Source of the DNA: Anaerolineales bacterium | GTDB taxonomy: Bacteria > Chloroflexota > Anaerolineae > Anaerolineales > JABWBV01 | Assembly (NCBI GenBank): GCA_020634875.1 | Contig: JACKAX010000049.1 | Span: forward strand, 1 to 14,947 | Length of the DNA stretch: 14,947 bases | Direction of reading: 5' to 3' | Part shown: piece by piece, positions 1 through 7,457 of the stretch | Layout of the letters: the number at the start of each line of letters is the position of its first letter | How positions within the stretch are numbered: position 1 is the first letter of the stretch | The notes under the pieces: model-generated | What the model was told of the DNA's origin: nothing | What the model saw: only the letters and a program-made list of their open reading frames with translations | Databases searched by the model: none | Program-made: the position numbers and the translations under genes

Positions 1-895
1 CGGGTTGCCCAGTGTTCATCGCCTGGAGCATGTCGAGGGCTTCCCCACCGCGGCACTCACCGACGACGATCCGTTCGGGGCGCATCCGCAGGGAGTTGCG
101 GACGAGGTCGCGGATGGAAATTTCTTCGGGATCGTCTACGGTGGGCTTTTTGGTTTCCAGGCGGACCACATGGGGCTGTTGGAGACTGAGTTCGGCGGCA
201 TCTTCAATGGTGACGATGCGCTCGCCTTTGGGGATAAAGCCCGAAAGCACATTGAGCAGAGTAGTTTTGCCCGACCCAGTACCACCCGAAACGATCACGT
301 TAAGTTTGGAGGCCACACACGCTTCGAGAAACTTTCCCATATCTTCGGTCATGCTACCGAAGCGGATCAGATCGCTAATTTGGAAGGGGGTGTCGGAAAA
401 TTTACGGATGGTGATGTTGGAGCCGTCAATGGCACACGGTGGGACCATCGCGTTCACGCGGGAGCCATCCGGCAGGCGAGCATCCACAAGCGGGGTTTCT
501 TCGCTAACCTGGCGGCCCAGGGGTTTGATGATTTTGTTGATGACGCGCTGGACGTGACTGTCGTCTATAAAGGTGACTTCGGAGACGGTGAGTTTTCCCT
601 TGCGTTCCACGTAAATCTGGCTGGGACGATTCACCATGATTTCGGAAACGGATTTGTCGGTAATAAATTGTTCCAACGGACCAAACCCCAGGATTTCGTC
701 CACAAGCGTACCGAAGAATTCTTCTTCCATCGCTTCGGGGATATTGGTGTGGGTGTGGGCCTTCAGGGCCTGATATCGTTGCTGGATCAGTTGCACGCTT
801 TCCATCGTCTGGTCAAGCACCCGATCCTTGACGGAGGCTTCTATTTGAAGGGCAAATTTGTAAGCAAGGCGAGCGTATTCAGGGGAGAGAGCCAT
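1..895 (-). CDS. cpaF: CpaF/TadA-type secretion ATPase (partial, 3' end outside window)
   Basis: Cytoplasmic hexameric ATPase of the Tad/Flp pilus or type II/IV secretion superfamily, which powers pilin assembly or export. About 298 residues from the N-terminus are visible; family members usually run to about 400-450, so the end lies beyond base 1. The reading frame holds an N-terminal alpha domain, the stretch 'FGPLEQFITDKSVSEIMVN' near residues 71-89, the Walker A motif GGTGSGKT at about 204-211 (Lys210 checked against the codon), and the motif 'LRMRPERIVVGECRGGEA' near the visible end, where most homologues read GEVRG. Start: the ATG at 893-895 has no Shine-Dalgarno before it but sits 6 nt downstream of an extended -10 box, so the mRNA may be leaderless. 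It is divergent from the amylosucrase gene, and no other Tad genes are in the window. Family is certain; pilus versus other secretion role is not. Confidence 0.93.
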   Translation of the reverse strand, partial: MALSPEYARLAYKFALQIEASVKDRVLDQTMESVQLIQQRYQALKAHTHTNIPEAMEEEFFGTLVDEILGFGPLEQFITDKSVSEIMVNRPSQIYVERKGKLTVSEVTFIDDSHVQRVINKIIKPLGRQVSEETPLVDARLPDGSRVNAMVPPCAIDGSNITIRKFSDTPFQISDLIRFGSMTEDMGKFLEACVASKLNVIVSGGTGSGKTTLLNVLSGFIPKGERIVTIEDAAELSLQQPHVVRLETKKPTVDDPEEISIRDLVRNSLRMRPERIVVGECRGGEALDMLQAMNTGQP

Positions 896-901
896 GAAAA
901 T

Positions 902-910
902 ATTTTAGCA
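902..910 (-). promoter_or_regulatory. Extended -10 box of cpaF, possibly giving a leaderless mRNA
   Basis: Read on the minus strand, TGCTAAAAT is an extended -10 element ending 6 nt before the cpaF ATG (893-895). Transcription would begin at or next to the start codon, consistent with the lack of a Shine-Dalgarno. The best -35 candidate, TTGTCA, is only 14 nt upstream, so the extended -10 must do most of the work. Inference from spacing only. Confidence 0.4.
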
Positions 911-920
911 TAGGTATGAA

Positions 921-949
921 TTGACAAACCATACGGAATTTATTAACAT
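921..949 (+). promoter_or_regulatory. Sigma-70-type promoter of the amylosucrase gene
   Basis: TTGACA (921-926), exactly 17 nt, then TAACAT (944-949): a perfect -35 and a good -10 at ideal spacing. The predicted start is near 956, giving a leader of about 58 nt to the ATG at 1014. This argues against translation starting at the TTG at 921, which is itself part of the -35 box. Confidence 0.75.
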
Positions 950-959
950 GCGAATGGTT

Positions 960-977
960 TTTGAAACCGGTTTCAAA
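960..977 (+). promoter_or_regulatory. LacI-family operator (perfect palindrome)
   Basis: TTTGAAACCGGTTTCAAA is a perfect 18-bp palindrome with the central CG step and the TGAAAC/GTTTCA arms typical of LacI/GalR-family operators such as MalR and CcpA-like sites. It lies just after the predicted transcription start (about +4 to +21), a classic place for repression by blocking the polymerase. No LacI-family gene is in the window, so the regulator is elsewhere. A sugar-responsive repressor fits the amylosucrase it precedes. Confidence 0.72.
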
Positions 978-1013
978 CTTTCCCCCTTACGCACAGGGTT
1001 TTTGGAGGCCCTC

Positions 1014-3026
1014 ATGGCAGACATACCCCTCACTGATCACACTCACCCTCTCGCCCCCGACCTGATTCGGGAGGCGCACCGTACCCTGGCCCGTTTACTG
1101 CCCCGTTTGACGGCCCGCTATGCCCCAACGAAAAAACGCACCCCGGCGGGTTGGGATGATTTCACCCGTCGCCTGCATACGCACTTTCCCCGTCTGTTTG
1201 CCCTGTATTACCATCTTTATCATGGGCAATACGACTTCTTTTTCCACCTCGAAGCCCTGCTGAACACCCTCGCCGACGCCTGGCTCGCACGGTCCGCAGA
1301 ACTCCAGGCGTTGGATACCGCCCGCGAACAGCACCCCGCCTGGTTCCTGTCCCACGAGATGGTCGGCGCGGTCTGTTATGTGGATTTGTTCGCCGATAAC
1401 CTCGCCGGGATTCAGGCCAAAATCCCCTACTTCAAAGAACTCGGCATCACCTACCTGCACCTCATGCCCCTCTTCCGTGCCCCTGAAGGCGAAAACGACG
1501 GTGGCTACGCGGTGAGCAGTTACCGGGAAGTCCACCCCCCGCTCGGCACGATGGAACAACTCGAAACCCTGGCATGCGCCTTCCGCTCCGAGGGCATTAG
1601 CCTCGTGATTGACCTCGTCTTCAATCACACCTCCGACGAACACGAATGGGCACTGGCCGCGCGGGCAGGTGATCCCGAAGCACAATCCATCTACCGCATT
1701 TACCCCGACCGCATCATCCCCGATCAATACGAGCGTACCCTCCGCGAAATCTTCCCTGACGAACATCCCGGTGCGTTCTCTCCACTCACACAATGGGGGC
1801 TGAAAGATGGCTGGGTGTGGACCACCTTCCATCGCTACCAGTGGGACTTGAACTACGCCAACCCGGACGTGTTCAATCGCATGGCAGGCGAAATGCTCTA
1901 CCTCGCCAACATCGGTGTGGAAGTGATCCGCCTGGACGCGGTCGCCTTCATCTGGAAACAAATGGGCACGAGCTGCGAAAACCTGCCCGAGGCCCACACC
2001 CTCATTCAAGCATTCAACGCCGTCGCGCGCATCGCCGCCCCCGCACTGCTCTTCAAATCCGAGGCCATCGTCCACCCTGACGATGTGAACCGCTACATTG
2101 CCCCCGAAGAATGCCAGCTTTCGTACAACCCTCTTTTGATGGCACTCCTCTGGGAATCCCTCGCTACCCGCAAAGCCGATCTACTCCGGCTTTCGATGAG
2201 TGAGCGATTTCAGATCAACCCCGCGTGCGCCTGGGTTAACTACGTCCGCGTCCACGATGACATTGGCTGGACGTTTGCGGATGAGGATGCCGAACGCTTG
2301 TGGATCAACGGCTACAACCACCGCCGCTTCCTCAACGATTTTTATATGGGCCGGTTCGAGGGCAGTTTTGCCCGCGGCCTGCCTTTCCAATATAACCCCA
2401 AGACTGGTGACGCCCGCATATCCGGGACGTGTGCATCCCTCGCAGGGCTGGAAAAAGCCCTCGCCGAGGAAACCGAAGTGGAAGTGTCCCTCGCCCTTGG
2501 GCGGATTCTGCTCATTCACAGCATCATTCTCAGCATGGGCGGCATCCCGCTGCTCTACCTGGGGGATGAAATTGGCACCTTGAACGATTACAGCTACCGC
2601 GATGACCCCGCCAAAGCCGAAGACAGCCGCTGGGTTCACCGCCCCCGCGCGTCTTGGGATGTATACGAAAAACGACACGAACTCGCCACCGTGCAGGGCC
2701 GCCTGTTCCAAGCCCTATCTCACCTCATTCACCTTCGCAAAACCAACCCCGCCCTCGCCGGGAACGAGACGAAAATTATTGATGTCGGCAATCCGCACAT
2801 TTTCGCCTACGTTCGCCAGCATAAGGGCGAGCAATCAGGCGTTGCTGAACAGATCCTGATCTTCGCTTCCTTTAGCGAAAACCTACAAACTATCGCCGCC
2901 AACGAGTTCCGGTTGCAAGGGCTGACGGCAACGTTTACCGATCTGGTGAGCGGTAAAGCGCTGGAGCCAGACCAAGATTTGGATTTGGGGCCGTTTCAGT
3001 TCGTGTGGCTGAAACCCAGCGCGTAA
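1014..3026 (+). CDS. ams: Amylosucrase (GH13 subfamily 4)
   Basis: Transglucosidase that uses sucrose as glucosyl donor to extend alpha-1,4-glucan, releasing fructose; it can also isomerise or hydrolyse sucrose. The product is 670 aa, close to the 636 of Neisseria polysaccharea amylosucrase as I remember it, and resembles it along its length. There is an N-terminal helical domain (about 1-105), then the (beta/alpha)8 barrel with 'DGGYAVSSYR', 'VFNHTSDEHEW', 'YERTLREIFPD' and 'FIWKQMGTSCENLPEAH'. The GH13 triad is intact: Asp308 nucleophile (VIRLDAVAF), Glu350 acid/base (FKSEAIVHP), Asp415 (VRVHDDIGWTF). A C-terminal beta domain ends the protein. Start: ATG 1014 with GGAGG 8 nt upstream, inside the transcript predicted from the 921 promoter. 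No signal peptide, so cytoplasmic. Its stop overlaps the next start. A sucrose hydrolase is the main alternative. Confidence 0.95.
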   Translation: MADIPLTDHTHPLAPDLIREAHRTLARLLPRLTARYAPTKKRTPAGWDDFTRRLHTHFPRLFALYYHLYHGQYDFFFHLEALLNTLADAWLARSAELQALDTAREQHPAWFLSHEMVGAVCYVDLFADNLAGIQAKIPYFKELGITYLHLMPLFRAPEGENDGGYAVSSYREVHPPLGTMEQLETLACAFRSEGISLVIDLVFNHTSDEHEWALAARAGDPEAQSIYRIYPDRIIPDQYERTLREIFPDEHPGAFSPLTQWGLKDGWVWTTFHRYQWDLNYANPDVFNRMAGEMLYLANIGVEVIRLDAVAFIWKQMGTSCENLPEAHTLIQAFNAVARIAAPALLFKSEAIVHPDDVNRYIAPEECQLSYNPLLMALLWESLATRKADLLRLSMSERFQINPACAWVNYVRVHDDIGWTFADEDAERLWINGYNHRRFLNDFYMGRFEGSFARGLPFQYNPKTGDARISGTCASLAGLEKALAEETEVEVSLALGRILLIHSIILSMGGIPLLYLGDEIGTLNDYSYRDDPAKAEDSRWVHRPRASWDVYEKRHELATVQGRLFQALSHLIHLRKTNPALAGNETKIIDVGNPHIFAYVRQHKGEQSGVAEQILIFASFSENLQTIAANEFRLQGLTATFTDLVSGKALEPDQDLDLGPFQFVWLKPSA

Positions 3027-4045
3027 TGGGAAACGTGCGTCAGAAGCTGATGAAATTAAGGAAACGACGTACGTTCCTTGCCCTGCTTTGGGTGGGACTG
3101 GTGTTGATTGGTGGGTTGAGCCTGACAACTTCCTCAGGTTCCCCCCTCCCCCCGCGGTGGCAAAACCCACCCCCTTCCCCCGATGTCCTTCCCCCCGCGG
3201 ACCAACCCGGACGGGATTTTTGGATTTTTTGGCAAACGGGCCGGGCAGAGAATCCCTATTCCGTTGCTGGGGCCAACTACCCCCCGCCAATGATGATCAT
3301 CCAACGGCCCATCGGTTTACTGCCAGGAAGTGTGGCCTTTATCGTTTGGACGTTGTTCAACCTGATTTTGCTGGTGGCGATGTTCAAACGTAAGGCGTTG
3401 TTGTACATCTTCTTCATGCCGACAATGTTCGACATTGTTCCAGGCCAAAATGATTTGCTGTTTCTCTGGTTTTCAACCTTTCTCAAAAAACAAGACTGGA
3501 AAGCGATCCTGGCAGGGGTGTTGATCACACTCAAACCCCAGATGGCGTTGCTCCTCCTGCCCTGGCACCTGCTCCGGTGGGAGTGGAAAACGCGGTTTGC
3601 TTGGGCTGCTGGCGTGGTAGGATTGTGGGGGTATTATTTCCTCGTGCGGCCAGAGTGGTATTTCCAATGGGTAGGGGTGGCGCAAAGTTGGGTCAACAAA
3701 GAAAACTCGGCGACCCCCAGTTTGTTCAGTCTGGTACCTTTTTGGCTTGCGGTCGTCCTGGCGTTGGGGATTTTCCTCTTCGCATGGTTCCGTCTGGACG
3801 AAAAGACCAACCTGGCCGCTGCCGTCTTCGCCATGCCTTACGGCAAAACGTATGACCAGATTCTCCTGCTCCGAAGCGACAGCCTTGTTTGGTGGATGAT
3901 CCCCCTCTCGTGGGCGGGGCTGTTCATCTCCCTTCGTCTCAACCATCCCTGGCCGCAAGCGGTGGTGACGGGAATCATTTTTGCGGTGGCGTTGTGGCGG
4001 TATTATCAGAAGGAGGGGAGGATGATAAGGAAGGGCGTTGAATGA
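3026..4045 (+). CDS. GT87-like (DUF2029) polytopic membrane glycosyltransferase
   Basis: Predicted integral membrane protein of 339 aa with about eight hydrophobic segments, the first just after a basic N-terminus (KLRKRRT). Features that recall GT87 polyprenyl-phosphate-mannose-dependent transferases are an acidic residue in the first outer loop (GRDFWIFWQTGRAENPY), the 'YPPP' motif soon after, 'GQNDLLFLWF' and 'ILAGVLITLKPQ'. These proteins build glycolipids or cell-wall glycans at the outer face of the membrane; acceptor and sugar cannot be read from the sequence. It is at the short end for the family. Start: the ATG at 3026 shares bases with the amylosucrase stop (TAATG), implying translational coupling. 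A GTG at 3005 would add seven residues, but they merely read through the end of the upstream gene. Family call moderate, enzymatic function inferred. Confidence 0.68.
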   Translation: MGNVRQKLMKLRKRRTFLALLWVGLVLIGGLSLTTSSGSPLPPRWQNPPPSPDVLPPADQPGRDFWIFWQTGRAENPYSVAGANYPPPMMIIQRPIGLLPGSVAFIVWTLFNLILLVAMFKRKALLYIFFMPTMFDIVPGQNDLLFLWFSTFLKKQDWKAILAGVLITLKPQMALLLLPWHLLRWEWKTRFAWAAGVVGLWGYYFLVRPEWYFQWVGVAQSWVNKENSATPSLFSLVPFWLAVVLALGIFLFAWFRLDEKTNLAAAVFAMPYGKTYDQILLLRSDSLVWWMIPLSWAGLFISLRLNHPWPQAVVTGIIFAVALWRYYQKEGRMIRKGVE

Positions 4046-4136
4046 AATTTACGACGAGGCCCAATATGGGCTGACGTTGAATTATGAGGAGGGGCCGCCT
4101 GCACCGGCTTTGTCGAAAGAGATTTGGGGTGGGTAA
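4029..4136 (+). pseudogene. C-terminal remnant resembling DUF4058 proteins
   Basis: In the third frame, opening just after stops at 4023-4028, there are 35 codons ending in TAA at 4134-4136. They read 'EIYDEAQYGLTLNYEEG' followed by 'PPAPALSKEIWGG'. From memory this pattern (YD..QY.L.L.Y...PP.P.LS) is the C-terminus of DUF4058 proteins common in cyanobacteria and Chloroflexota. There is no upstream body and no credible start except a TTG at 4038. It overlaps the last codons of the GT87-like gene. Best read as the tail of a decayed gene. Matched by memory only. Confidence 0.38.
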
Positions 4137-4227
4137 AGAAGTGTGTACAGGGATGGATAAAAATATTTCCCCCATGATTACAAAGGAACACTGATAAATC
4201 AGCAAAATAAATTCTTCTTCAATGCGA

Positions 4228-4273
4228 AAACAAACCCTCCACTTTATTACAAAAGATGGAAGGTTTTGTTTTC
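4228..4273 (-). terminator. Imperfect hairpin terminator, possibly bidirectional
   Basis: Arms AAACAAACCCTCCA (from 4228) and TGGAAGGTTTTGTTT (to about 4273) pair with one bulge around a roughly 16-nt loop. On the minus strand the right arm runs into TTTGTTTT, giving a U-rich tract 18 nt past the stop of the PDZ lipoprotein gene; on the plus strand it ends in TTTTGTTTT. The spacer upstream (4137-4227) holds only a small dyad, CTGATAAATCAG at 4191-4202, and nothing else I recognise. Confidence 0.5.
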
Positions 4274-4290
4274 CTGAACTTTTGAAATGA

Positions 4291-4716
4291 TCAAAGATAA
4301 TATAAGCCAGATTGGATAGGTGTTGGCGTAATTCCTGGTGAATAAAGGTCTGGGTCCTGACGCGCCGCAGTTACTTCCAGAGTGAGTGTCGCATTTCCTC
4401 TTTGAAGGGTAACTTGATACGTTTGCCCTTCTGCCATCGCACCAAGTGGATCTATCCAACTATCGGGAGTTGGGTAGGTGTTTCCATCAAGGGTTAGCAG
4501 AATATCTCCTATTTGTATTCCTGCATTCTCGGCAGAGCTACCTTTTTGGACATCCATCACCATGAAATTCGCATCTACCACAACGCCAAGAGAGGAAGCG
4601 GGGTAACTACCCGTTGAGTAAGTACAACTCGCGACCAATGTTGTTAAGATGATGGCGATTAAGATAAGAAAGGTCTTTCTAAAAAAAGAACGGTTTGAAA
4701 GAAAGATATTTGACAT
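4291..4716 (-). CDS. Small PDZ-domain lipoprotein
   Basis: Predicted 141-aa exported lipoprotein. The N-terminus has a basic stretch (residues 9-14), a hydrophobic core and the lipobox LVAS-C with the lipidated Cys at 31. The rest is one PDZ-like fold: 'LGVVVDANFMVMDV' as the carboxylate-binding strand, 'GSSAENAGIQIGDILLTLDG' as the classic A-x-x-A-G-(I/L)-x-x-G-D-x-I block, and a final strand pattern 'TYQVTLQRGNATLTLEV'. There is no protease or other catalytic domain, so it probably binds protein C-termini or tethers a partner at the outer face of the membrane. Start: ATG 4716 with AAGAGG 6 nt upstream; a TTG at 4740 lacks such a site. It is divergent from treS with about 107 bp between starts. 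Function beyond peptide binding is unknown. Confidence 0.82.
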   Translation of the reverse strand: MSNIFLSNRSFFRKTFLILIAIILTTLVASCTYSTGSYPASSLGVVVDANFMVMDVQKGSSAENAGIQIGDILLTLDGNTYPTPDSWIDPLGAMAEGQTYQVTLQRGNATLTLEVTAARQDPDLYSPGITPTPIQSGLYYL

Positions 4717-4823
4717 CAACAACCTCTTAGCCTGATACAATCACTAGAAAAAGGTGGATTTGTTCAAGCGCAGTATGACTTGAATATCAAGTTGATTTTA
4801 CCTAATTTTTCAGGAGCTACCCC

Positions 4824-6479
4824 ATGACCCCCGACCCCCTCTGGTACAAAAACGCCGTCTTTTATCAAGTCTACGTTCGCGCCTTCTGCGATAGCAATGG
4901 CGACGGGCACGGCGACTTCCCCGGCCTGACAAGCAAACTCGACTACTTCAAAGAACTGGGCGTGGACTGCCTGTGGATCATGCCCATGTACGAGTCCCCC
5001 CTCAAGGACGACGGCTACGACATCGCCGACTACTTCAAAATCCACCCCACCTACGGCACCGTCGAAGACTTCAAAACCTTCATGGACGAGGCCCACAAGC
5101 GCGGTCTGCGCGTCATCACCGACCTCGTCCTCAACCACACCTCCGACCAGCACGCCTGGTTCCAGGAAGCCCGCAAATCCAAAGACAACCCCTACCGCGA
5201 CTACTACGTTTGGTCCGACACCGATCAGCTTTACAAAGAAGTCCGCATCATCTTCCTCGACATCGAACCCTCCAACTGGACCTTCGACGAAACGACCGGC
5301 CAATACTACTGGCACCGCTTCTTCGCCTCCCAGCCCGACCTCAACTACGATAACCCCATTGTCCGCGAAAAGATGAAAGAAGTCGTCCGCTACTGGTTCG
5401 ACCTCGGCGCGGACGGCTACCGCGCGGACGCCGTCCCCTACCTCATCGAGCGCGAAGGCACCTCCGGTGAAAACCTCCCAGAAACCCACGCCTACCTCAA
5501 GGAAGTCCGTGCCATGCTCGATGCCGAATACCCCGACAAAATCCTCCTCTGCGAAGCCAACATGTGGCCCGAAGACGTCCGCCCCTACTTCGGGGACGGC
5601 GACGAATTCCAAATGGGCTTCCACTTCCCGATCATGCCCCGCATCTATATGGCCCTCAAAAAAGGCGATGCTACCGACATGATGGCCATCCTCAACCGCA
5701 CTCCCGACATCCCCGAAAACTGCCAGTGGGTCACCTTCCTCCGTAACCACGACGAACTCACCCTCGAAATGGTCACCGAAGAAGACCGCCAATGGATGTG
5801 GAACCAATACGCCCCCGACCCCCGGATGCGCCTCAATCTGGGCATCCGCCGCCGCCTCGCCCCCCTGCTCGATAACGACCCCCGTAAAATCAAACTGGCG
5901 AACTCGCTCCTCTTCACCCTCCCCGGCTCCCCCATCATTTATTACGGCGACGAAATCGGTATGGGCGACAACATCTGGCTCGACGACCGGAACGGCGTCC
6001 GCACCCCCATGCAGTGGGACAACAGTCCGAATGCAGGATTCATGCCGGGCAAGGGCGACCCGGATAATCCGCAGGATTACGGTCGCCCCTACGCGCCTAT
6101 CATTGATTCGGAAGAATATGGCCCCCACCGCGTCAACGTCGCCGCCGCGCGTGCGAACCCCACCTCCCTCTACCACACCCTCCGCCAGATGATCGCCCTC
6201 CGCAAACAGCACAAAGTCTTCGGTTGGGGCAAATTCACCTGGGCAAAGTGCGACACAACCGTCGTCGCAGCCTTTTGGAAAGAACACGAAGGCGTTCGCC
6301 TCCTCAGCCTCAACAACCTCCGTGATGAACCCCAAACTATCACGATCACCCTGCCTGATGGCGTTAACAAACCAGAAATTCTCTTTGGCGATGCAATTTC
6401 CTGGGTTCCCAACGGCAACCAAATGACGGTGGAACTTGATGCCTATCAATTTGTCTGGTTTCTCGCAACGTCCTCGTAG
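4824..6479 (+). CDS. treS: Trehalose synthase (maltose alpha-D-glucosyltransferase), GH13
   Basis: Cytoplasmic enzyme that interconverts maltose and trehalose by intramolecular transglucosylation; with glucan breakdown it links storage glucan to trehalose. The product is 551 aa, the usual length for stand-alone TreS, with no maltokinase fused. It follows the family closely: 'LWYKNAVFYQVYVRAF' at the N-terminus, a calcium-site-like 'DSNGDGHGDFPGL', 'DLVLNHTSDQHAWFQEAR', 'YYWHRFFASQPDLNYDNP'. The catalytic triad is intact: Asp202 (GYRADAVPY), Glu244 (LLCEANMWPED), Asp310 (LRNHDELTLEMV). The TreS-specific stretch 'INLGIRRRLAPLL' is present in near form (LNLGIRRRLAPLL), then 'YYGDEIGMGDNIWL' and 'NGVRTPMQW'. 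Start: ATG 4824 with AGGAG 8 nt upstream. The third codon positions are strongly C-rich, suggesting high expression. The gene ends 33 bp before a 68-bp palindrome shared with the convergent gene. Confidence 0.95.
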   Translation: MTPDPLWYKNAVFYQVYVRAFCDSNGDGHGDFPGLTSKLDYFKELGVDCLWIMPMYESPLKDDGYDIADYFKIHPTYGTVEDFKTFMDEAHKRGLRVITDLVLNHTSDQHAWFQEARKSKDNPYRDYYVWSDTDQLYKEVRIIFLDIEPSNWTFDETTGQYYWHRFFASQPDLNYDNPIVREKMKEVVRYWFDLGADGYRADAVPYLIEREGTSGENLPETHAYLKEVRAMLDAEYPDKILLCEANMWPEDVRPYFGDGDEFQMGFHFPIMPRIYMALKKGDATDMMAILNRTPDIPENCQWVTFLRNHDELTLEMVTEEDRQWMWNQYAPDPRMRLNLGIRRRLAPLLDNDPRKIKLANSLLFTLPGSPIIYYGDEIGMGDNIWLDDRNGVRTPMQWDNSPNAGFMPGKGDPDNPQDYGRPYAPIIDSEEYGPHRVNVAAARANPTSLYHTLRQMIALRKQHKVFGWGKFTWAKCDTTVVAAFWKEHEGVRLLSLNNLRDEPQTITITLPDGVNKPEILFGDAISWVPNGNQMTVELDAYQFVWFLATSS

Positions 6480-6512
6480 TCTAGCCCCTTGTGGGCGGAC
6501 TGGGACAAGCCC

Positions 6513-6580
6513 ATATATGTTCGCAGAATCGAAAAGGCTCACGGAATTCCGTGAGCCTTTTCGATTCTGCGAACATATAT
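6513..6580. terminator. 68-bp perfect palindrome, bidirectional terminator between convergent genes
   Basis: Two 34-nt arms meet with no spacer at 6546/6547 and match at every base. In RNA from either strand the core GGCTCACGG-AATT-CCGTGAGCC folds as a strong hairpin preceded by GAAAA and followed by TTTTC; the outer arms add GCAGAATC and ATATATGTTC. It sits 33 bp after the treS stop and touches the last base of the stop codon of the convergent membrane-protein gene. CAAGCC flanks it on both sides (6506-6511 and 6581-6586). Confidence 0.8.
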
Positions 6581-7329
6581 CAAGCCAATGCTTCTTCCAG
6601 CACCTCACCCTTTCCGTTTGCATCCCCCTTCCCCGCACCGGACGGCTTGCTTCCGAACCCTGCGAGCATGACGAGAAGCCCAAACAGGATTAAGGCCACC
6701 GGACCGCCGAAACGGAAAAGCCAGGAATTGGAGAACAGCAAGGCACTCATCCCAAAGAATGCAACGCCTGCGATGGCACAAAGGACAAAGGCAAAGATCA
6801 ATGTCAGGGAAGAGCGGTTTCGCAGACCGATGATGAGTAAACCCAAACCAATCGAAAGTGGTTCAACTGCCCACAGCACCGTCCAGGCCGCCCAAAGCTG
6901 GGTCAAGGTGCAGAACTGCAAGGCGAGGCCGTTCATCGCGAAGAACAAACCAGGGATGAGCAGGTAAATATTCCGGGCAAAGAGGGAGGCGAAGAAAAAG
7001 CCAACGCCAAAGGACAGCACAATCAGCGGCCACCAGTACGCCCAAAGGCCCCAGGCGTCGAATAAACTTCCAAACATCAGCATCCCGCCGACGGTGAGGA
7101 TCGGCATGCCCGGGATGAGCAAATAGCCCAGCCCCCGATTCCGCCAGGAAAGAACAGGGGGCGCGACCAACATTAGCCCCAGCGTAACGATGATCATCGG
7201 CCAGATACGCCAGGCATCCCATAAATGAATGGAGATACCCAGGGCGGAGGTTACCAGGTTTGCGCTCAAGGCGAAGAGGCCGAGGAGGACCAGCCCACCG
7301 CCAAAGAGAAGGGAAAAGTTTCGGTTCAT
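6580..7329 (-). CDS. Polytopic membrane protein with repeated LiaF/DUF5668-like modules
   Basis: Product of 249 aa, mostly membrane, with about eight hydrophobic segments and a short hydrophilic C-terminal tail rich in Gly and Lys. A module recurs: a Gly-rich hydrophobic helix, then a W..W...WP block, then another helix. Copies are 'FGGGLVLLGLFALSANL' with 'WDAWRIWPMIIVTLGLML', 'YLLIPGMPILTVGGMLM' with 'WGLWAYWWPLIVLSFGV', and 'YLLIPGLFFAMNGLAL' with 'WAAWTVLWAVEPLSIGLGL'. This recalls the membrane region of LiaI/LiaF-type envelope-stress proteins (DUF5668), a match made by memory. A related LLIPG...WPL segment is in the C-terminus of the adjacent kinase. Start: ATG 7329 with a strong AAGGAG 8 nt upstream. 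It lies 128 bp downstream of the kinase gene on the same strand. Specific function unknown. Confidence 0.8.
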   Translation of the reverse strand: MNRNFSLLFGGGLVLLGLFALSANLVTSALGISIHLWDAWRIWPMIIVTLGLMLVAPPVLSWRNRGLGYLLIPGMPILTVGGMLMFGSLFDAWGLWAYWWPLIVLSFGVGFFFASLFARNIYLLIPGLFFAMNGLALQFCTLTQLWAAWTVLWAVEPLSIGLGLLIIGLRNRSSLTLIFAFVLCAIAGVAFFGMSALLFSNSWLFRFGGPVALILFGLLVMLAGFGSKPSGAGKGDANGKGEVLEEALA

Positions 7330-7457
7330 GATTTTATCTCCTTGAAATGATTAGTGATAAGTGAAAGGTTTGAGAGGAGGCGTGCGCGGAGAAGCGCACC
7401 CCCGCACACATAGATTTTTTGACAAAACTCTTTAGTTTTTTTACGAGAAGGATTGGA

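Noticed and set aside
5..913. Open frame of 302 codons on the plus strand at the left edge
   Set aside because: The opposite strand encodes an unmistakable CpaF/TadA ATPase with Walker A and GECRGGEA motifs.
921..1013. Amylosucrase starting at the TTG at 921
   Set aside because: That TTG is the first base triplet of a consensus -35 box, upstream of the predicted transcript start; the ATG at 1014 has a GGAGG site.
4760..4788. TTGTTC-N17-AATATC as treS promoter
   Set aside because: Each hexamer matches consensus at only about three of six positions; the nearby CTTGA-ATA-TCAAG dyad (4779-4791) is noted but too short to call.
4764..6683. Long open frame (639 codons) on the minus strand opposite treS
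   Set aside because: It mirrors the strongly GC-skewed codons of treS, is dominated by Val/Gly/Glu/Ala without any domain, and crosses the 68-bp palindrome. It is a shadow of a confidently identified enzyme gene.
7377..7411. Hairpin GTGCGC-GGAGAA-GCGCAC as terminator of the kinase gene
   Set aside because: The 6-bp stem is not followed by a T-tract on either strand, so I do not call it a terminator.
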